A DNA stretch of 64,000 nt from Ptiloglossa arizonensis (GCF_051014685.1 NC_135054.1:10110001-10174000); one strand, 5' to 3'; numbered from the stretch's first letter, positions 49,100-62,589 are shown. Notes: a model not told the origin generated them from the letters alone. Made by a program: numbers and translations.

Positions 49100-49197
49100 A
49101 AGAACCTCCTTAAAAACCCCTTTAAGAACTCCTTTAAGAACCTCTTTAAGAACCTTTTCAAGAACCTCTTTAGGAACCCTTTTTAACCTTTTCAAGG
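49100..49197 (+). repeat. 15-bp minisatellite (AAGAACCTCTTTA-type), about six units
   Basis: The word (T)TTAAGAACC(T/C)C(T/C)T recurs every 15 bp with point changes. Because 15 is a multiple of three, the frame through it reads as a Thr/Leu/Arg pentapeptide repeat (RTSLK-like), but the frame is only 73 codons and has no other support as a gene. Confidence 0.88.
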
Positions 49198-51169
49198 ATA
49201 CTGGCACATACGTATACGTTCAACTTTTAAGTTATTTACGATATTATGATATGGCATTAACCGTTAAAATAAAGAAAATAAATGTTTAGAATCGAATCAC
49301 CCAGCGATATAGAAACATTGCTTAATGGATGATTTTTGTTGATATCAGTTTGAATTCTTTTTCATTGCAAATAATACACTTTGTCCTTTAAGAAATTAAA
49401 CTATAATCCGATATATTAATGTGTTATTGATTCGTTCTTTTATTTTAAACAATTTTAAACACTTTAGTGAAGATTAACGGAGCCTTACGTTTGAACGTAA
49501 TTATTATAATTTTCAAATATATACTAATTAAAGAAACAGATAATGAATAAATTGAGTTTTTCCTTAAACGATAAGTTTATACTACATTAATAAGAAGATA
49601 ATATTATTGTTAATAACTTCTGACTGTTTTCAATTATGTATAAAGAGAAGAAACGTAACTTTATAAACTTTTAGAAAGGATCTCGTTATTCAAAACGTAG
49701 TGTTTCATTTTAAGTTTCTGGCAAATTCGTTAAAGTGGTACGATCGTTGTTTCTACGCTGACAAATAAATATATTTCGAAATAATTGTGACTTTGTTTTT
49801 CGTTATTTTAATTCCGATTCTTAATAATCAACGAACACCGCCGAAAGAGGCAAAGTTGGTTTCTTAACAGTGTGGACGAAACTCGTTTCTCAACAATATA
49901 GAAATGTCGTGGTGTTTTAATTTTGCACCAAATATAAATTTAATGTGGCACGTTGGAGTAAAATTATTTTGGACAAATCGTTACCGCGCATTGTTTACAA
50001 ATTTTCATTTACACTTGTTGATACCATTTGCAATGCAATAATGAACGAATTTCAGACAATTGAGGGAATATTTGCGCAAATAACCAAGTTATATTTTGAT
50101 TTCGAGGTACGACAAAAATATTCCATGGTTACCGAATGGAACTCGAAATTGATGATTCATGGGCCTCTGTCAAGCCCTATTTCATTTCTCTGTCGGCTGT
50201 GACTCACTTTTGATGAATTCCTTCGTGTGTATTTCGTTTTCCAGTAGGCAAATGCCATTCCTCAATGACGAATTGCGTGTGAAACGATAATGCGTAGACG
50301 GGCTTGAGAAAAGACAAAAGGAAATGGAAAAAGAACGAAGAGAAGAATGCTGAGAGGATTACGGTTGCATTAAACACGACTGGGCAATTCGCCAGTTGCG
50401 CTAATCGCGATGCATTCTTACGTCTTGACGGTCGATCGATCACAAGTGAGAAAATTAGGTGATATTTTATATCTCGGCGAGCATTTGAAAATAGTTGCAA
50501 CCTCTATGAAATAATGCAATTTTGGGCAACGTCGAAGAAAATCTTTTAAGTTCGTACAGAAATGATCAATGTGCCAGGCTGGAAATACGAACTTCGTTAA
50601 TATTTCTTTGAATAATGCTTTCTTCAAATAAAAGAAAACAGAAGTAACTCTCTTTCGGTAGATTTTGCGTGGTGAATATTAATATTAATTCTCTGGTACT
50701 TTAAACCAGCGTTTTCTAAAGAGGTGAAAATTTTAAGGGTGTCTTACATTGTGTTGCGTTGTGTAAACTAATTTTTGACATGGAAAAATGTATACAACGT
50801 TTCCATTCGTTTCCAGATGGATCATCGAACTTTAACAACTGTAAGACTACAGTTTCATACTTTCTCGAATCATTGTATATCCATTATTTATCACGGATAA
50901 ATAATCCGTGATAAGCAAAAATTTTTCTTTCTTTAAGAGAAGCACTTTCCAAAGAGTTTGGAGCAATACCATTTTTTTCTTCTACGTTATACGAAGTATA
51001 GTAGAGCGAAGTTTCGTCGAAATTAACGACTGCAACATCGTAACGTTCTGCTCGAGTCTTAGTTACGAAATAAATCTTCCCTAGGGTATTACAATTCCGC
51101 AAAAATGACACGAAACGTATATTTTTTCTGGATAATTATACGATTTTCATGAAGACCACAGATTCATTA
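49198..51169. other. Gene-free AT-rich stretch
   Basis: No exon or array was recognised. A perfect 11-bp hairpin, TTATCACGGAT/ATCCGTGATAA with a 5-nt loop, lies at 50888-50914. Frames are 98 codons or fewer and unremarkable. Confidence 0.5.
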
Positions 51170-51375
51170 ACCGGACAATTTTATTTCCTCTGTAAGCGAG
51201 TTAAACGCATAAATTCCCACGTATTTCCGCACATTAAGGGCGTCCTTAAATTCCAAAGGACGTGTTAATTAGCGCCGTTCGACGTTCATTTAATTCGTGT
51301 ATTTTTCTCTTTCACGAGCATGGATTTTGGTCCAATTAACGGGGCGTCCTAATGCGCACCAAACGAAGTAAAATC
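51170..51375. promoter_or_regulatory. Possible conserved regulatory element
   Basis: This short block has a different texture from its flanks: TTAAGGGCGTCCTTAA (a near-palindrome, around 51234-51249), AAAGGACGTGTTAATTAGCG, GGTCCAATTAACG (51329-51341) and CGTCCTAAT (51345-51353). The last two words also occur together at 3166-3218. The density of TTAATTA and CGTCC words suggests an enhancer or a conserved non-coding element. Confidence 0.3.
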
Positions 51376-52550
51376 GCGTATCGGTCGCAGTTATGGAGCA
51401 TTGGAACTTTGCCAAGATGTACTTGTTACTCTCGTCTGTCCTATCGTTCACTCAACTCGTATTACTTAAATTAAACGAACTCCACTTTTCTATTCTCGAT
51501 CTTCTTCGACCATCCACGACTCTAATTTATATTCTTTGGGTACTTCGTCTACGAATGACCACGATTATGGAAATATCGGAAAGAAGGTATTCGGAATTTT
51601 AAATATTTGCAACCGTTGTCGGTAAAAAAATTATAAAAAGCACAAGTAAGAAACACACTCAAGTTTGTGCCCTTTGTTGAGGCAAAGTATAAGCTTTACA
51701 TCGCAATTATGATTGATTGCAATCGTGTACGTAAAGCAGGAACCGTTTGTAATGATAGCGCATAATGTTACGTCGAGGATATTTCAAGGAAAATTGTACA
51801 ATAACGAAGCTCTTTTTATTAAACATCTAGACGGAGAAATATCATGTATTGTTAATCGAAGATAAACTCAAGAGAAATACATTGCTCGCGATGAATAAAT
51901 ATTCAGAGTCTATAATAAAATAAGTGTCGGATGGTTTATTAACAGTATGAGAGAAAATTTGCACATTTTTGGTACCTATTCTTTCGGTTATTTTACGACG
52001 AAGAGAAATGAGGTTTATTAATATTGTCAGTGATTACAAATGTCTTAAAAAACTCCCATTTCTAGTTTGAGACTTGCATGGTCAAGTCTCAGCAAAAGAG
52101 CAGTTAGAAATCATAGAAATGTACAACTCGATAAGTTGAATAAAGTCGTTGGACGTTGAAAACCTTGACTCGATCTCTTCTTCCAACCAATTTCTTCGTG
52201 GACTCGGTTCACAGTCGATGCTTGTCATCTTTTTATTGTCTTACTTCTTTTAAATAGTATCAAACGACAACCGGTCGTTATACCTGGAGCTAAATCCATT
52301 GGCCGATCTGGCTTATCAAGGGGTAGATCCTATTACTGCTCAATATCACTGTCTCTGTATCTTCTATCTCTTCGCTCGATTGTTTCAAAGAGAGGAAATA
52401 TGAATCAATAGACACACCATTTTCGTCTCGAACACGTAGGCTGGTTTAATTTTATCTTGCAATCAACCTCTCGAGGAAACCGAGAAACTGTCGATGCGAC
52501 GTCAAGAGGTCGGAGCAAAGTAACCCGATCGTTTCGGTGATCGAATTTCA
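51376..52550. other. Gene-free stretch
   Basis: No gene was recognised; frames are 69 codons or fewer. A 9-bp inverted pair TGAGACTTG/CAAGTCTCA lies at 52068-52091. Confidence 0.5.
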
Positions 52551-52683
52551 TCTAGTAATGGAAGTTTAAATTTTCATATATTTTTCCTTCTATCTTAGTA
52601 TTGGAAGTTTAAATTTTCATATATTTTTCCTTCTATCTTAGTATTGGAAGTTTAAATTTTCATATATTTTTCCTTCTATCTTT
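52551..52683 (+). repeat. 43-bp minisatellite, three near-identical units
   Basis: GGAAGTTTAAATTTTCATAT starts at 52560, 52603 and 52646, each followed by ATTTTTCCTTCTATCTT. Units differ by at most a base or two at their edges, so the array is young and its copy number is probably variable. Confidence 0.95.
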
Positions 52684-53479
52684 GTGTCAACGTTACAAAT
52701 GGATGGACGATACTTTTCCTGCGAAAATAAGTTTCAAGTACCTTGTTCTGGGAAATATTTATTTGCGGAACACCCAGTGACTCGTATCGTGTGTAATTAA
52801 TCATGCGAATAGAATCAACGTGATCGAATTCGTTGCAGGGTGAATTGGTCCAAGCGAGAACGAGAAAGCAAATGTCAGAGTGAACGAGAAATAGGCAAGT
52901 AGGTTTGATTGGCTGTAAGAAGATTGACAGAGGTTGGACCAATCTCTTATGAGTCGAAAGGCGACCATTTCTGTAACAGAAGAAAACCTGTTGAAAGGAT
53001 TGATTACCAAATGTCACCGCACTGTATCTAGTGTATCACCCACTTCATCGATGGAGCACGAAAACAATCGAGGAAGTTGAAACAAACGTGTACCCTGTTT
53101 GACTTTCTTCTTAAATACCTAAATTTGTACCCCGTTAATTCGCAACTCCCCGTTTTCCATAAAAATATTGAAAGACGATCGTAGTAAAATTGCGATCTTT
53201 GTAGATTTCACCAGACGGTATCAATAATAAAATAGAAGATCAGGTTTCCCTAAATGTTACATTACGAATTAGCACTCACGAATTACCCTACAATCCAGAA
53301 TGTCTCCGTTCAGTTATACCACGACAATGTTCCTTTGTTCCAATTAACGGCGTCGAATCGACGAAAGACGTTGACCGTTTCGAGGCAGCGTCGCGACGCA
53401 ATTTTGTTCCCGGTTTTTCCATGCCTATCCTCGTTTACTCAACGGTTGAGATCGTCGAAATCTCGACGCGCCTAACCGG
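52684..53479. other. Gene-free stretch
   Basis: No gene was recognised. ATTGGTCCA (52844-52852) and TGGACCAAT (52935-52943) form an inverted CCAAT-box pair with a third ATTGG word between them, a weak promoter-like signal. Frames of 113 and 73 codons have no known motif. Confidence 0.45.
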
Positions 53480-54170
53480 GTCGCGGTATATCCAATAAAG
53501 GTGAAATTGCGGGACAGGGTGGTAGGTGGGGGTTAGGTGGGAGGCAAACATGCGGAATCTACGCATTGATGTTTAATGCAAAATTCAAATCGTTCCCTCA
53601 GCCGGCCGAGCCGCTGCCTACGCCGCCAAGATACTCTTGCTCTCTTTCTTTCGTTTCTGGCGTACACCTCCCTCACCGCGCCTCTTCCATCGCGGCATCA
53701 CCGGGTGGGGTAACATATGACGCAGTCTTGGCAGGTATTGTCAGGATCCCGGCGACATCTTTAATGTATGAGATAGAGCCGGCTCGGGTAGCTGGCTGCC
53801 ACGGTAATTGCCACTGTGTCGGTCACGCTCGCGCGCGAACGCCTTGTGTACAGGTGTCGTGGCACGCGTGTGCACACGCTTTCGCTGCCTCGTGTTCCTC
53901 GTGTTTCCAGCCACGGTTTAACGACACTCTGGCTCTTTCTACTTCGCGCTCGGACCCTTGATGCCCGTTCCCTTCGGACGTCGAGGCGTGGACAAATTTA
54001 TCGGTTCGTTCGTTTTCCTTTTTTCTTTTCTTTTCTTTTTTTAAGAGTTTATTGGCCCCCGGCTCTTTCTGTCTTGTTTATGCGAAGGAAGGATTTCCCA
54101 GCGAGGGGCACCGTTTCCTCGTTCGACCCAGTTTCGGCGATTTGACTTACCTACGTCGATACGGGCTTGG
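53480..54170. promoter_or_regulatory. GC-rich block, possible promoter or enhancer
   Basis: It begins with a G-rich run (GGGTGGTAGGTGGGGGTTAGG, 53517-53537), followed by CpG- and C-rich sequence and a pyrimidine run with CTTTT steps (54016-54040). Frames of 131 and 109 codons overlap on the plus strand and carry no domain. GC content is among the highest in the window. A regulatory role or an untranslated exon is inferred. Confidence 0.24.
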
Positions 54171-54191
54171 GTCGCATTGATTTTGACACAG

Positions 54192-54796
54192 GAGGTAAGG
54201 ACCAGAGCAAATCGGATCCCGACGTTTTTCTCCGATTGTTTGAGTTATGTTCTCTTTTCTTTACGTATGTGTTTTATATGCGTGGATCGTGTACAGTGTT
54301 GACCTAGTTTCGGTGGATTCACTTATTGTAGGAATAATCTAATACTGGTGGTGGTTATTATGACATAAAGATGAACAGGGTATACGTGTATCGAATGAGG
54401 TAGGTACTAGAGAATCGACAATCTTTGATTCTGAAGTTTTTGTCCGATTGTTTGAGTTATGTTCTCTTTTTTTTACGTATTATTGTAGGAATTATCTAAT
54501 ACTGGTGGTGGTTATTATGAAAAGAAGGTGAATAAGGTTCTAGGGTATACGTGTATCGAATGAAGTAGGGACTAGAGAATCGACAATATTTGATCCCGAA
54601 GTTCTTGTCCAATTGTTTCAGTTATGTTCTCTTTTTTTTACGTATATGTTTTATATGCGTAGCTTGTGTACAATGTTGTCCTAGTTTCGATGGATTGACT
54701 TATTGTAGAAATTATCCAATACTGGTGGTGGTTACTATAAAATAAAGATGAATAAGATTCTAGGGTATACGTGTATCGAACGAGGTAGTGATAGGA
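54192..54796. repeat. Tandem repeat, ~200-bp unit, three copies
   Basis: Units start at GA(G/A)GTA: 54192, 54397 and 54562, with a fourth start at 54782. Shared words include GTTTGAGTTATGTTCTCTTTT, TCTAATACTGGTGGTGGTTA and GGTATACGTGTATCGAA. Unit 2 is about 165 bp because the segment between TTTTTTACGTAT and TATTGTAGGAATTAT is missing. Units 1 and 3 are 205 and 220 bp. Confidence 0.93.
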
Positions 54797-56929
54797 ACAA
54801 AACATTAACAAAGCACAGAGATAATAATAACTATGTTGACTACGTTATTCTTATTTTGTACGACACGACACGCTTCGACAATTTTCCAAGAATGACTGGC
54901 TTAAACACTCTTTGCTCGTATCTTATATTCTCGCACGTATTCATTCTCTTTCGTTCTCACACATTACCATATTATCTTGGCCGTTGTGGAGGGAAAGAAT
55001 AGAGAGTAAACAATATAGTATTGTGACGTTTTCGTGAAACGATGAGTCCTTACGTTTAGGTGCTTGTAGATATTTTTTATGTATGTAGATCACACGCATT
55101 ATTGGCTCGGTTTTAACGATTCAATTTACCTTTACTCGTACGAGGTTCAGTCGTATTGATTTTGATATCGAACAGTGGTACAGAATTGCCAATTTTGATC
55201 ACTTGATATTTTTTGCAGAAGTGTAAGTTCTCCAATTTCGCTTATGACCCTTGTAAATATTTTTTGTACGTACGAGTCGCGTATTGAATAAAGTTTTCGT
55301 TTCTTTGTCTTTTTTCTTCTCATAAAGAAATACGTTGGGATCTGTTTAACTTCGATCAACTTTTACATCGAAAGTTTGGTTTCAAATGTAGGTATTGTGG
55401 GGAGAGAAAAGGATCAATCCTGCCAGGAATTGCTAATCTTGTTAGATCAAACGGTTCAGTCAGCCTTCGAAAGACATTATTGGTACTTTTGTCTATTTAT
55501 AGATATTTCGTCCTATTTCGCGGTAGATTATATTTATACAATTCGATCTAGGCAGAAGTTAATTCAGCGTTAATGTAATAACTAAAATTTGACGGTTGTG
55601 ATAACGAATTGACATTCAAAATTGCCTGGTAAAAATATAATACGATTTTGGTGACTTTTAGCACTTTCAATTTTACGATTTATCATTACTTTGGAATTGC
55701 ATAATAACGAATTGTGCAGTATTGAATATCGTTCCAAAATACAGTTTTTTTTATAGCTTGGGGTTAAATACACGCTGCAATTATTAACATAATATCAGCC
55801 TCTCCTATAAACAGTTATTTCAACGCAAGGAAAACAAACTTATCATACGATAACAAACATTAAACCCTGGCGCAGGGAAGGATAATATTATTAGTTATTG
55901 TTAATTCGAACGTGAAACTTTTGTAACAATTGTACTCGTTTGATAAATATTTAAGTATAATTCAAATTGAGTATTTATTTTCCTATTAGTGTTTGCGTGT
56001 ACAAGGTTGACGATTGTTAATTATATCTCTCGGGTAACAATAATTCTATTTCCTTGACATTTCCCAATATAAACCTATCAGTTTACAAACAAATAGCAAT
56101 CATCCTAAAGATAAAGTACATTAATTACGTCAGTTGTACAGACTACGAAGTTTCGATGTTTACTCCAATTTTTCATAACTATCAACAAAATTATTATTTT
56201 CTATCGTCTTTCTTTAGATGATGAAATGCGCAACGTTTGATTAGTGTCGGCACACGAAAGAGCGAAACGTGCAGGAGAAAAATTTGTCCACGTCATATTC
56301 TTTCTCTGTATGTTTCCAGTGTCCACATTAGCCTTTGTATTTCATCAGGTTCAACGACAAACATAATTTTTGTCTAACGAGCGTAAAAAGATTCCGGTAA
56401 AGAGGAAACTAAACAGTGTCCGACTTATGAAGCTTTATACCACTACCTCGCTGTTCCACGCTGTTATAAATCTCTGTATCTTTACCAACACTTATTTCTT
56501 CTGTTTTCTCCGTTGTTTATTGCGTACTCGGTTTCTGTATTTCCTCCGTAGCGACTCATCGCTCAGAGATTTCAAGTTTCGGAAACATTAGCCCGTCTGA
56601 TTCATCGAATCCCCTACTACTTAAATCTCGCAGAAGTAAAATTGATGCGCGTCACTGTCCTTGCACGTATCGTGTTTCTCCTGTTTTCCATTCGACTCGT
56701 TTCACATTGTGTTCCTTTAATCTTCCTACGAGCAGCGATTCAACGTTAAATTTTTAACGAGAAAGCGTCTTGTATATTCTATAGATAATTTTAACGGATA
56801 TAGAACCATCGTTCCTATTTCTACTTGATCCCTTCTGTCGGTGTCTTCTTCCAAAATAAAATCCAGACGCAATTTTGGTACAAAAGGAATTAAATTATTC
56901 CGTGCCCGATGTTTCACGGCTCGTACCAC
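54797..56929. other. Gene-free AT-rich stretch
   Basis: No exon or repeat was recognised. Frames reach 84 codons and have no motif. Confidence 0.5.
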
Positions 56930-59520
56930 TCGCGACGATTACGTTCACCGTGAGATCTCTTCGCAATTATATTTCTTTGTCTTTTCTCCGCCGATCGTAG
57001 TATTTTGACCCTTTTTCCAATTTCGTTCCCGCAATTTATCCGTAAGATTTTGCCCGGTATATCCTTCTTCGTCCCGCCCTTGCCACGGTTTCCCGTGTTT
57101 CATTCCATTCGTCTTCTCCTCTCACACTATTCTCCATACACGTGTGCGCGGCTCAACCCACGTAGGTGGAGTAAATGAGAGAGGAAACTACGTTTCCACG
57201 TCGGCACGTGGAATCCCATCGTAGAAAATTACGCGAATTTATACCACAGTCTACCGTCTCTCGTTTCGAGCCGGGTTCATCCGTCCGCGAATTGGACTTC
57301 CTGCTGGAAACTCAAACGATCAAGAACCTGGTTTGTCACGCGTCGAATGGCGTTAACATGGGGCTTCTAGGATGAACCGGTTTAATGCGACTTTACGAAT
57401 GCTTCCTTCTTAAGATCATCCCTGACACCTCGAGATTTTCCTAAACGATTCGGTTTTAAGGAATTTATCCGTTTCTCCGCGATTCTAACGGCGAAGAAAA
57501 ATATGTATCGCCATTGGAAATGGAAAAGTTGTGAATTATCGAGCGGATTGGTGAGTGAGAAATTTTCGTAAACGAAGGGAAAACTTGTACACTTCAGAAT
57601 ACCAAAAGATACGTTTTTCGAATTTTTAGTGTCTCCGATTTTCAGTTTCGAGTATCAAACAAGTTTACGATCGACGAAGAGGGCACTGATAAATAAATTT
57701 TCAATTATTCACACGATACCGTCGAGTTAGTCGATTAAAAATGACAATAGTAATGTTCTTGATATTTGCAAATTGTTTACTGTTATTAAATAGAATCTTT
57801 GAATTGCATCCGGTTTGAAATAAATAACGACGAATAAGAAACCTTGGTGAACGTTGTTGCTACTGTAGGTTTAAATTTACAAAGAAGGCGAAAAACTTTC
57901 GTCATTGGGATTAGGAAGATACTGGCTCGGTTCTGCGTGATTTCTACGGATTCTGAGGACGTCAAATATACAACTCGTCGGCTTCCGGAATATTTTATAA
58001 TACATCGTGTTGTATCGTCGCAACGTCCTCGCCACCTTGGAAGTTTGCAGTGTCCCGCTCGCTTCCAAGATGAAATTTTGAAAACCTGTAGCGTCGTCGA
58101 GAACCCTCGACGTACAAATTTCTCTAGGAATGGCGTGTGCAGGAAGCGAACACGCGAATTAGGAGACACCTTGTACAACGCCATTTCGCATAGCTCCCTC
58201 GAGAGATCACCGAACATATTTTCCCTACCTTCGAACGTCCCTCTCTAAAGAAGCACCGAGAGAACCTTTCTTTGTTCAGCACGTTTATCCTATCTCGATG
58301 GTGCTTTATATTTAAAAGAAATGTGATTTAGAAAAGTTTGCGCAAAAGTTTTTTTTTTATAACATCAGATTTACATACAGTTGATCGAGACCTGCGTCGA
58401 AAGTAACCGAGTTTTTCCTTCTTATCAAACTGCTCGAACTGGTCAAATTGCACGTATTTTACTATTAAGAACATTTATTATTGAACTGAATTTTGTTCAA
58501 TGTCTCGATTATGGTCGAAGTACTTTATTACGTAATGCTTTCGATTCAAATTTTCAAAGCACCTTTAGCCCGAAGAAAGATTATTACACACCTAAATCAC
58601 AATATTTGAGAGTATACTTAACGAAGAGAGGAAAGTGCTCGTTTATACTTAATTTCCTTTTTCTTATTTTGGTTTCATTACCAACAATTTTTCTTACGCA
58701 GATTAATCTTACAATTTACTTAAACGTCCAACATCTATCTTCGATTAACTACTTCGCGAGTACTTTTCTTTTTATATTAATTTACGTCTCAAGTATCGTG
58801 CCTCGGGTATAGAATGAATATTTTTTCACATCTAAGACGATACGAAACTAGTTTGAAAATTTTCGAATACGTTATTAACGAAAGTTCCACGTCGTTTCAA
58901 ATGTAAAAGTAGTTGATCACTACTTTTGTTGGGCTATTATCAATGTAATGATTAAAAATCACTCTCGCCTCGTTACCCTGTATTGTAAAATATCATACAG
59001 CTCCTTCATTCGTCATCTTCTGCAATTAGCGCGATGTCTCCGTCGGATCTCCTCCCGACAAAAATTAGTTCATTGTCTTGCTCCTCCCGGAGACATAATC
59101 TAATTCCGTGGCGCGGAACAAACCTTCATCCGATGTTCTCTGGAGGAAAAAGCCGGAATCGCACGTAACCTCGTGCGCACGGATTAGGGATCGTCTTGTA
59201 CAGAGGCAAATTACATTAGTCCCTGGAGATTTTCTCGCGTATGTTTCCTGCAGCGCATAGTCTTCCCGTGAAAGATGCACCGAACGTATGTTCGTTTTCG
59301 TCTTTCCTTTCTTCCATGGCGTTGAAAAACAAGAAACGTCCATTAAGTATCGACTTTACGACAAAACGAACGCGAGACGATTGCGAGTTTGCATTTGAAT
59401 TTAAATCGCTATTTTTAATGCTACAGATAGGATTCGCGTTATTAGGGTTAACCGGGGAGGCTCTCCCCTCAACTTTACGTGATCTGCGTTCATTAGAGAA
59501 CACGAGGAATGCTAAGTCGT
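56930..59520. other. Gene-free stretch with GC-richer parts
   Basis: GC-richer parts lie at 56930-57380, 57840-58250 and 59030-59520, with mutually overlapping frames of up to 143 codons on both strands. One 143-codon plus frame (58381-58812) is hydrophobic towards its end (around residues 85-140) but starts on a non-ATG codon and resembles no family I know. I see no convincing splice or start signals. Confidence 0.4.
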
Positions 59521-60133
59521 CGCCTTCGAATCAGAATGGGATTTTCCTTTATCTATGGAGTAGAGATTTCTTAGAATAGTCTATTCGGGGGAAATATATT
59601 GTGACTTTCGGCATCTCATTGACCGAGCAGTAGCTTCGCAAAATTTCATGTTCATAACGTATTGAAACGATAGTTCGATTTGAACGCTAACAAGTTTGTT
59701 ACCAAAATACGAGAATCTGAAGTTGTGGTACAATACTACTTATAATTTTTGAAAAAGCGACCTACAGGATTTTTCAGTTCAAATATTCGTTATCTTTAAC
59801 ATAGGTATATTCAATTCAACGAACTAACGCCTTCGAATCAGAATGGGATTTTTATTTATCTATGGAGTAGAGATTTCTTAGAAAATACCATTCGAGGGAA
59901 ATATATTAATGCTTTCGGTATCTTATTGACCGAGCAGTAGCTTTGAAAACTCTCATGTTCATAATTTATTGAAACGATTCGATTTGAACGTTAACAAGTT
60001 TGTTATCAAAATTACGAGAATCTGAAGTTACAGTACAATACTACTTATAATTTTCGAGAAAGCGAGAAACAGGATTTTTCAATTCAAATATTCGTTATCT
60101 TTAACACACGTGTATTCAACTCGACGAACTAAC
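59521..60133. repeat. Tandem duplication, ~306-bp unit, two copies
   Basis: CGCCTTCGAATCAGAATGGG starts at 59521 and again at 59828, and the two copies stay alignable to about 60133, sharing CTATGGAGTAGAGATTTCTTAG, ACCGAGCAGTAGCTT and ATTCGTTATCTTTAACA. Differences are scattered substitutions and small indels. Confidence 0.94.
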
Positions 60134-62589
60134 GCAACGAGATTAGCAGTCGATATACGTTTAGTTAGTCGGTCAGTTGGTAGATTGTTTTCGTAATTTC
60201 GTTTGCCAGTGTTGCGTCGCGTCGAGTTTGATCATTTTAATGATTCCCAAACGGAGCACAATCGCGATCGCGTTACAATTTTGATTGCTAGGTTGTAATT
60301 CGTGTCGACGACGAAATTGATTAAAACTGCGTAATTCGGGCCGCGACAGCGCTAGGAACGATAAAGGTAGAAATTTCGAAGGATTTATTTTGGACGAGGC
60401 GAAGGTTGCATTTTCATGTGACGATGGGTAGAGGATCGCGGGATACAATGGACTTTATCAGGATCGTTGAATAATTTGCACAATTCGCGAAGCAAACGAA
60501 ATCAGCTCATCATTTTAGTCGCATTCAATTCTGGATCCATTGTAAAGTAACCATTAATAATATCTTCTAGGTCACGTTAACCGTTTTGCCAGTTCACTAT
60601 TAATCAGAGTTATTTCCATTTATATCATAATTTTGCGGATGCCTCGAAATGGGCACGTGAGATAATCTGCATGTGAATATAACGAATTTGCACCTGCGTT
60701 TACGAAGCGTTTCGTTTATTTGCATCGTATATCTCTGCCCGGTGGTAGACATTTATTAAATCATACTTAACGCAAGGAGCGTTGTCGAATTTGGATAAAC
60801 AATGATATCTTTATTTGCTCGTTTATACAGGAACGGTTGAATTTACATGTCTCTCTGTGCACCTCTTTCCAGCAACTTATTCGTAGAGAAAAATCAACCG
60901 TTCGCAAATAGAATAGAATCTCTATTAATAATAAGATACGAGAGGATACAGTGCAGCGATTAACGTTAAATAAATTACGGAAGCTTGAAATATTATCTTT
61001 ACACATTACTATCGTTTATTATTCCCACTCTTTATCCTTAGTGTCGATCGGTGATCGAGAATCGGTTACTCGCCGGAATTGATCATTCTTATGAACTCTC
61101 GCGCGTGTAAAAACATACGTGTTAACGGTCGCAGTTAACTCCCTTCGAAGCATGCAGGTATTTCCCAGTACCTCGATCCCAAACATTTCAGTTACACTTG
61201 TTACAGCGCAAATGAAGCAGGCAAGAGCCTCGAAGGCCCCCGCGTCGCGGTTTCGGTTGTATTGTCTGCAAACCATTGTAATCTAGGATTATTGGATCGC
61301 TGTACACCTCGTAGCTGAGGTCCGGGGCATGGGTCGTTTCAATATTTAACTTCCCGAGTCGAGGTCCAAGAATCCGAAAACAGTGCTCGCTTGACAGAAA
61401 GGGAATCTAGTGGCGACGTGTAACGTTAAAATCCCGAAAACTAGTGTACCACTCGAGAAAAAATACATCCATCTTCACCGTGTCACGTCCACCATTCCGG
61501 AAATCTACGGTTTATCCGGGGAATTCGCGAGTGTCGAGTCAGGTGTAAACACACGTTCAAACAAACAAGTATTCTACAGATATCGTAGACCGTTCTATTG
61601 TAAACTACACGCGTACAGTTCCCTGATTTACAATTAATCGTTTTTGAATATAGATACTCTGCTACAATTACGTGGTTAAACGGTAATATCATCGCGTGTT
61701 TATCAATCCTACGTCTATCTAGACCCGAAACATCGATTTATTATCACATTTTACTGTGAGAGTCTGCGAATCTCCCAGGATGGGACATGCGTAAATACAC
61801 GTTCAAACATACAAGAACACACTCCAGTTAGATATTGTAGTATTTCCACGTACGCACAATTTTACAGTTTTAGGTACACGGTTCACTGTTCTGTAAGTAA
61901 ACGTTCTCAAATCTACATACTTTGTTCCAATCATCGACTAGCTCCAACAGTAGTGATTTATTAGAGAAGCAAGTTTGCGGAAACCTGATTGTCAATCTAT
62001 TGCAATTTTCGTCACACAGACCGTTTTCCTCGGGAAACTCTCTTACAATTAAACCTCAAACATTAATCCACATACGCAATACCGAAAACAATGATTATTT
62101 TCTATCGACGAGAATAACTTTCGTCGATGGAATTTAAAACGAGATAAGAATGGCCTACAACCGGAGACCCGCGTCTGTGTTAAGTATAAATAAAAAAATC
62201 GCCCGAAAATAATGGAACTTTACACTGGAACTCTAAAAACAGAACCGTAGTTTCACAGTATTCTAAATTTTGGAACTCCTGGCGAACAAGTTCAATCCAG
62301 AAATAAAGTTACCTCCAAGTTTTTTCCAAGTAGACTCTACGACGAGGTCGATACGGTTAACCTCGTCAAGTTTTTTTTCCCATACTCCGTTTCCAGATTC
62401 GTACTTGTTTCGCGCTCGTTTCGCAATCGTTGGACACCAGGAATTTCCGAAATTAATCGCATCCACGGTGAACCAATCCCGGAGCTTCTTTTTTAATGAA
62501 TATCACCGCGCGTTCCAGCGTTCCGTCTATATTTCATTCATCGTTGGGTCGATTTACAGCTCGATTCAATTACAACTACACTGATTACC
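60134..62589. other. Gene-free stretch
   Basis: No gene was recognised. Frames are up to 104 codons (62270-62584) with no motif. The sequence alternates between AT-rich and moderately CpG-rich without repeats. Confidence 0.5.

Noticed and set aside
52844..52943. Inverted CCAAT-box pair as a promoter
   Set aside because: Only nine-base arms and no other promoter signal; too weak to list as a separate feature.
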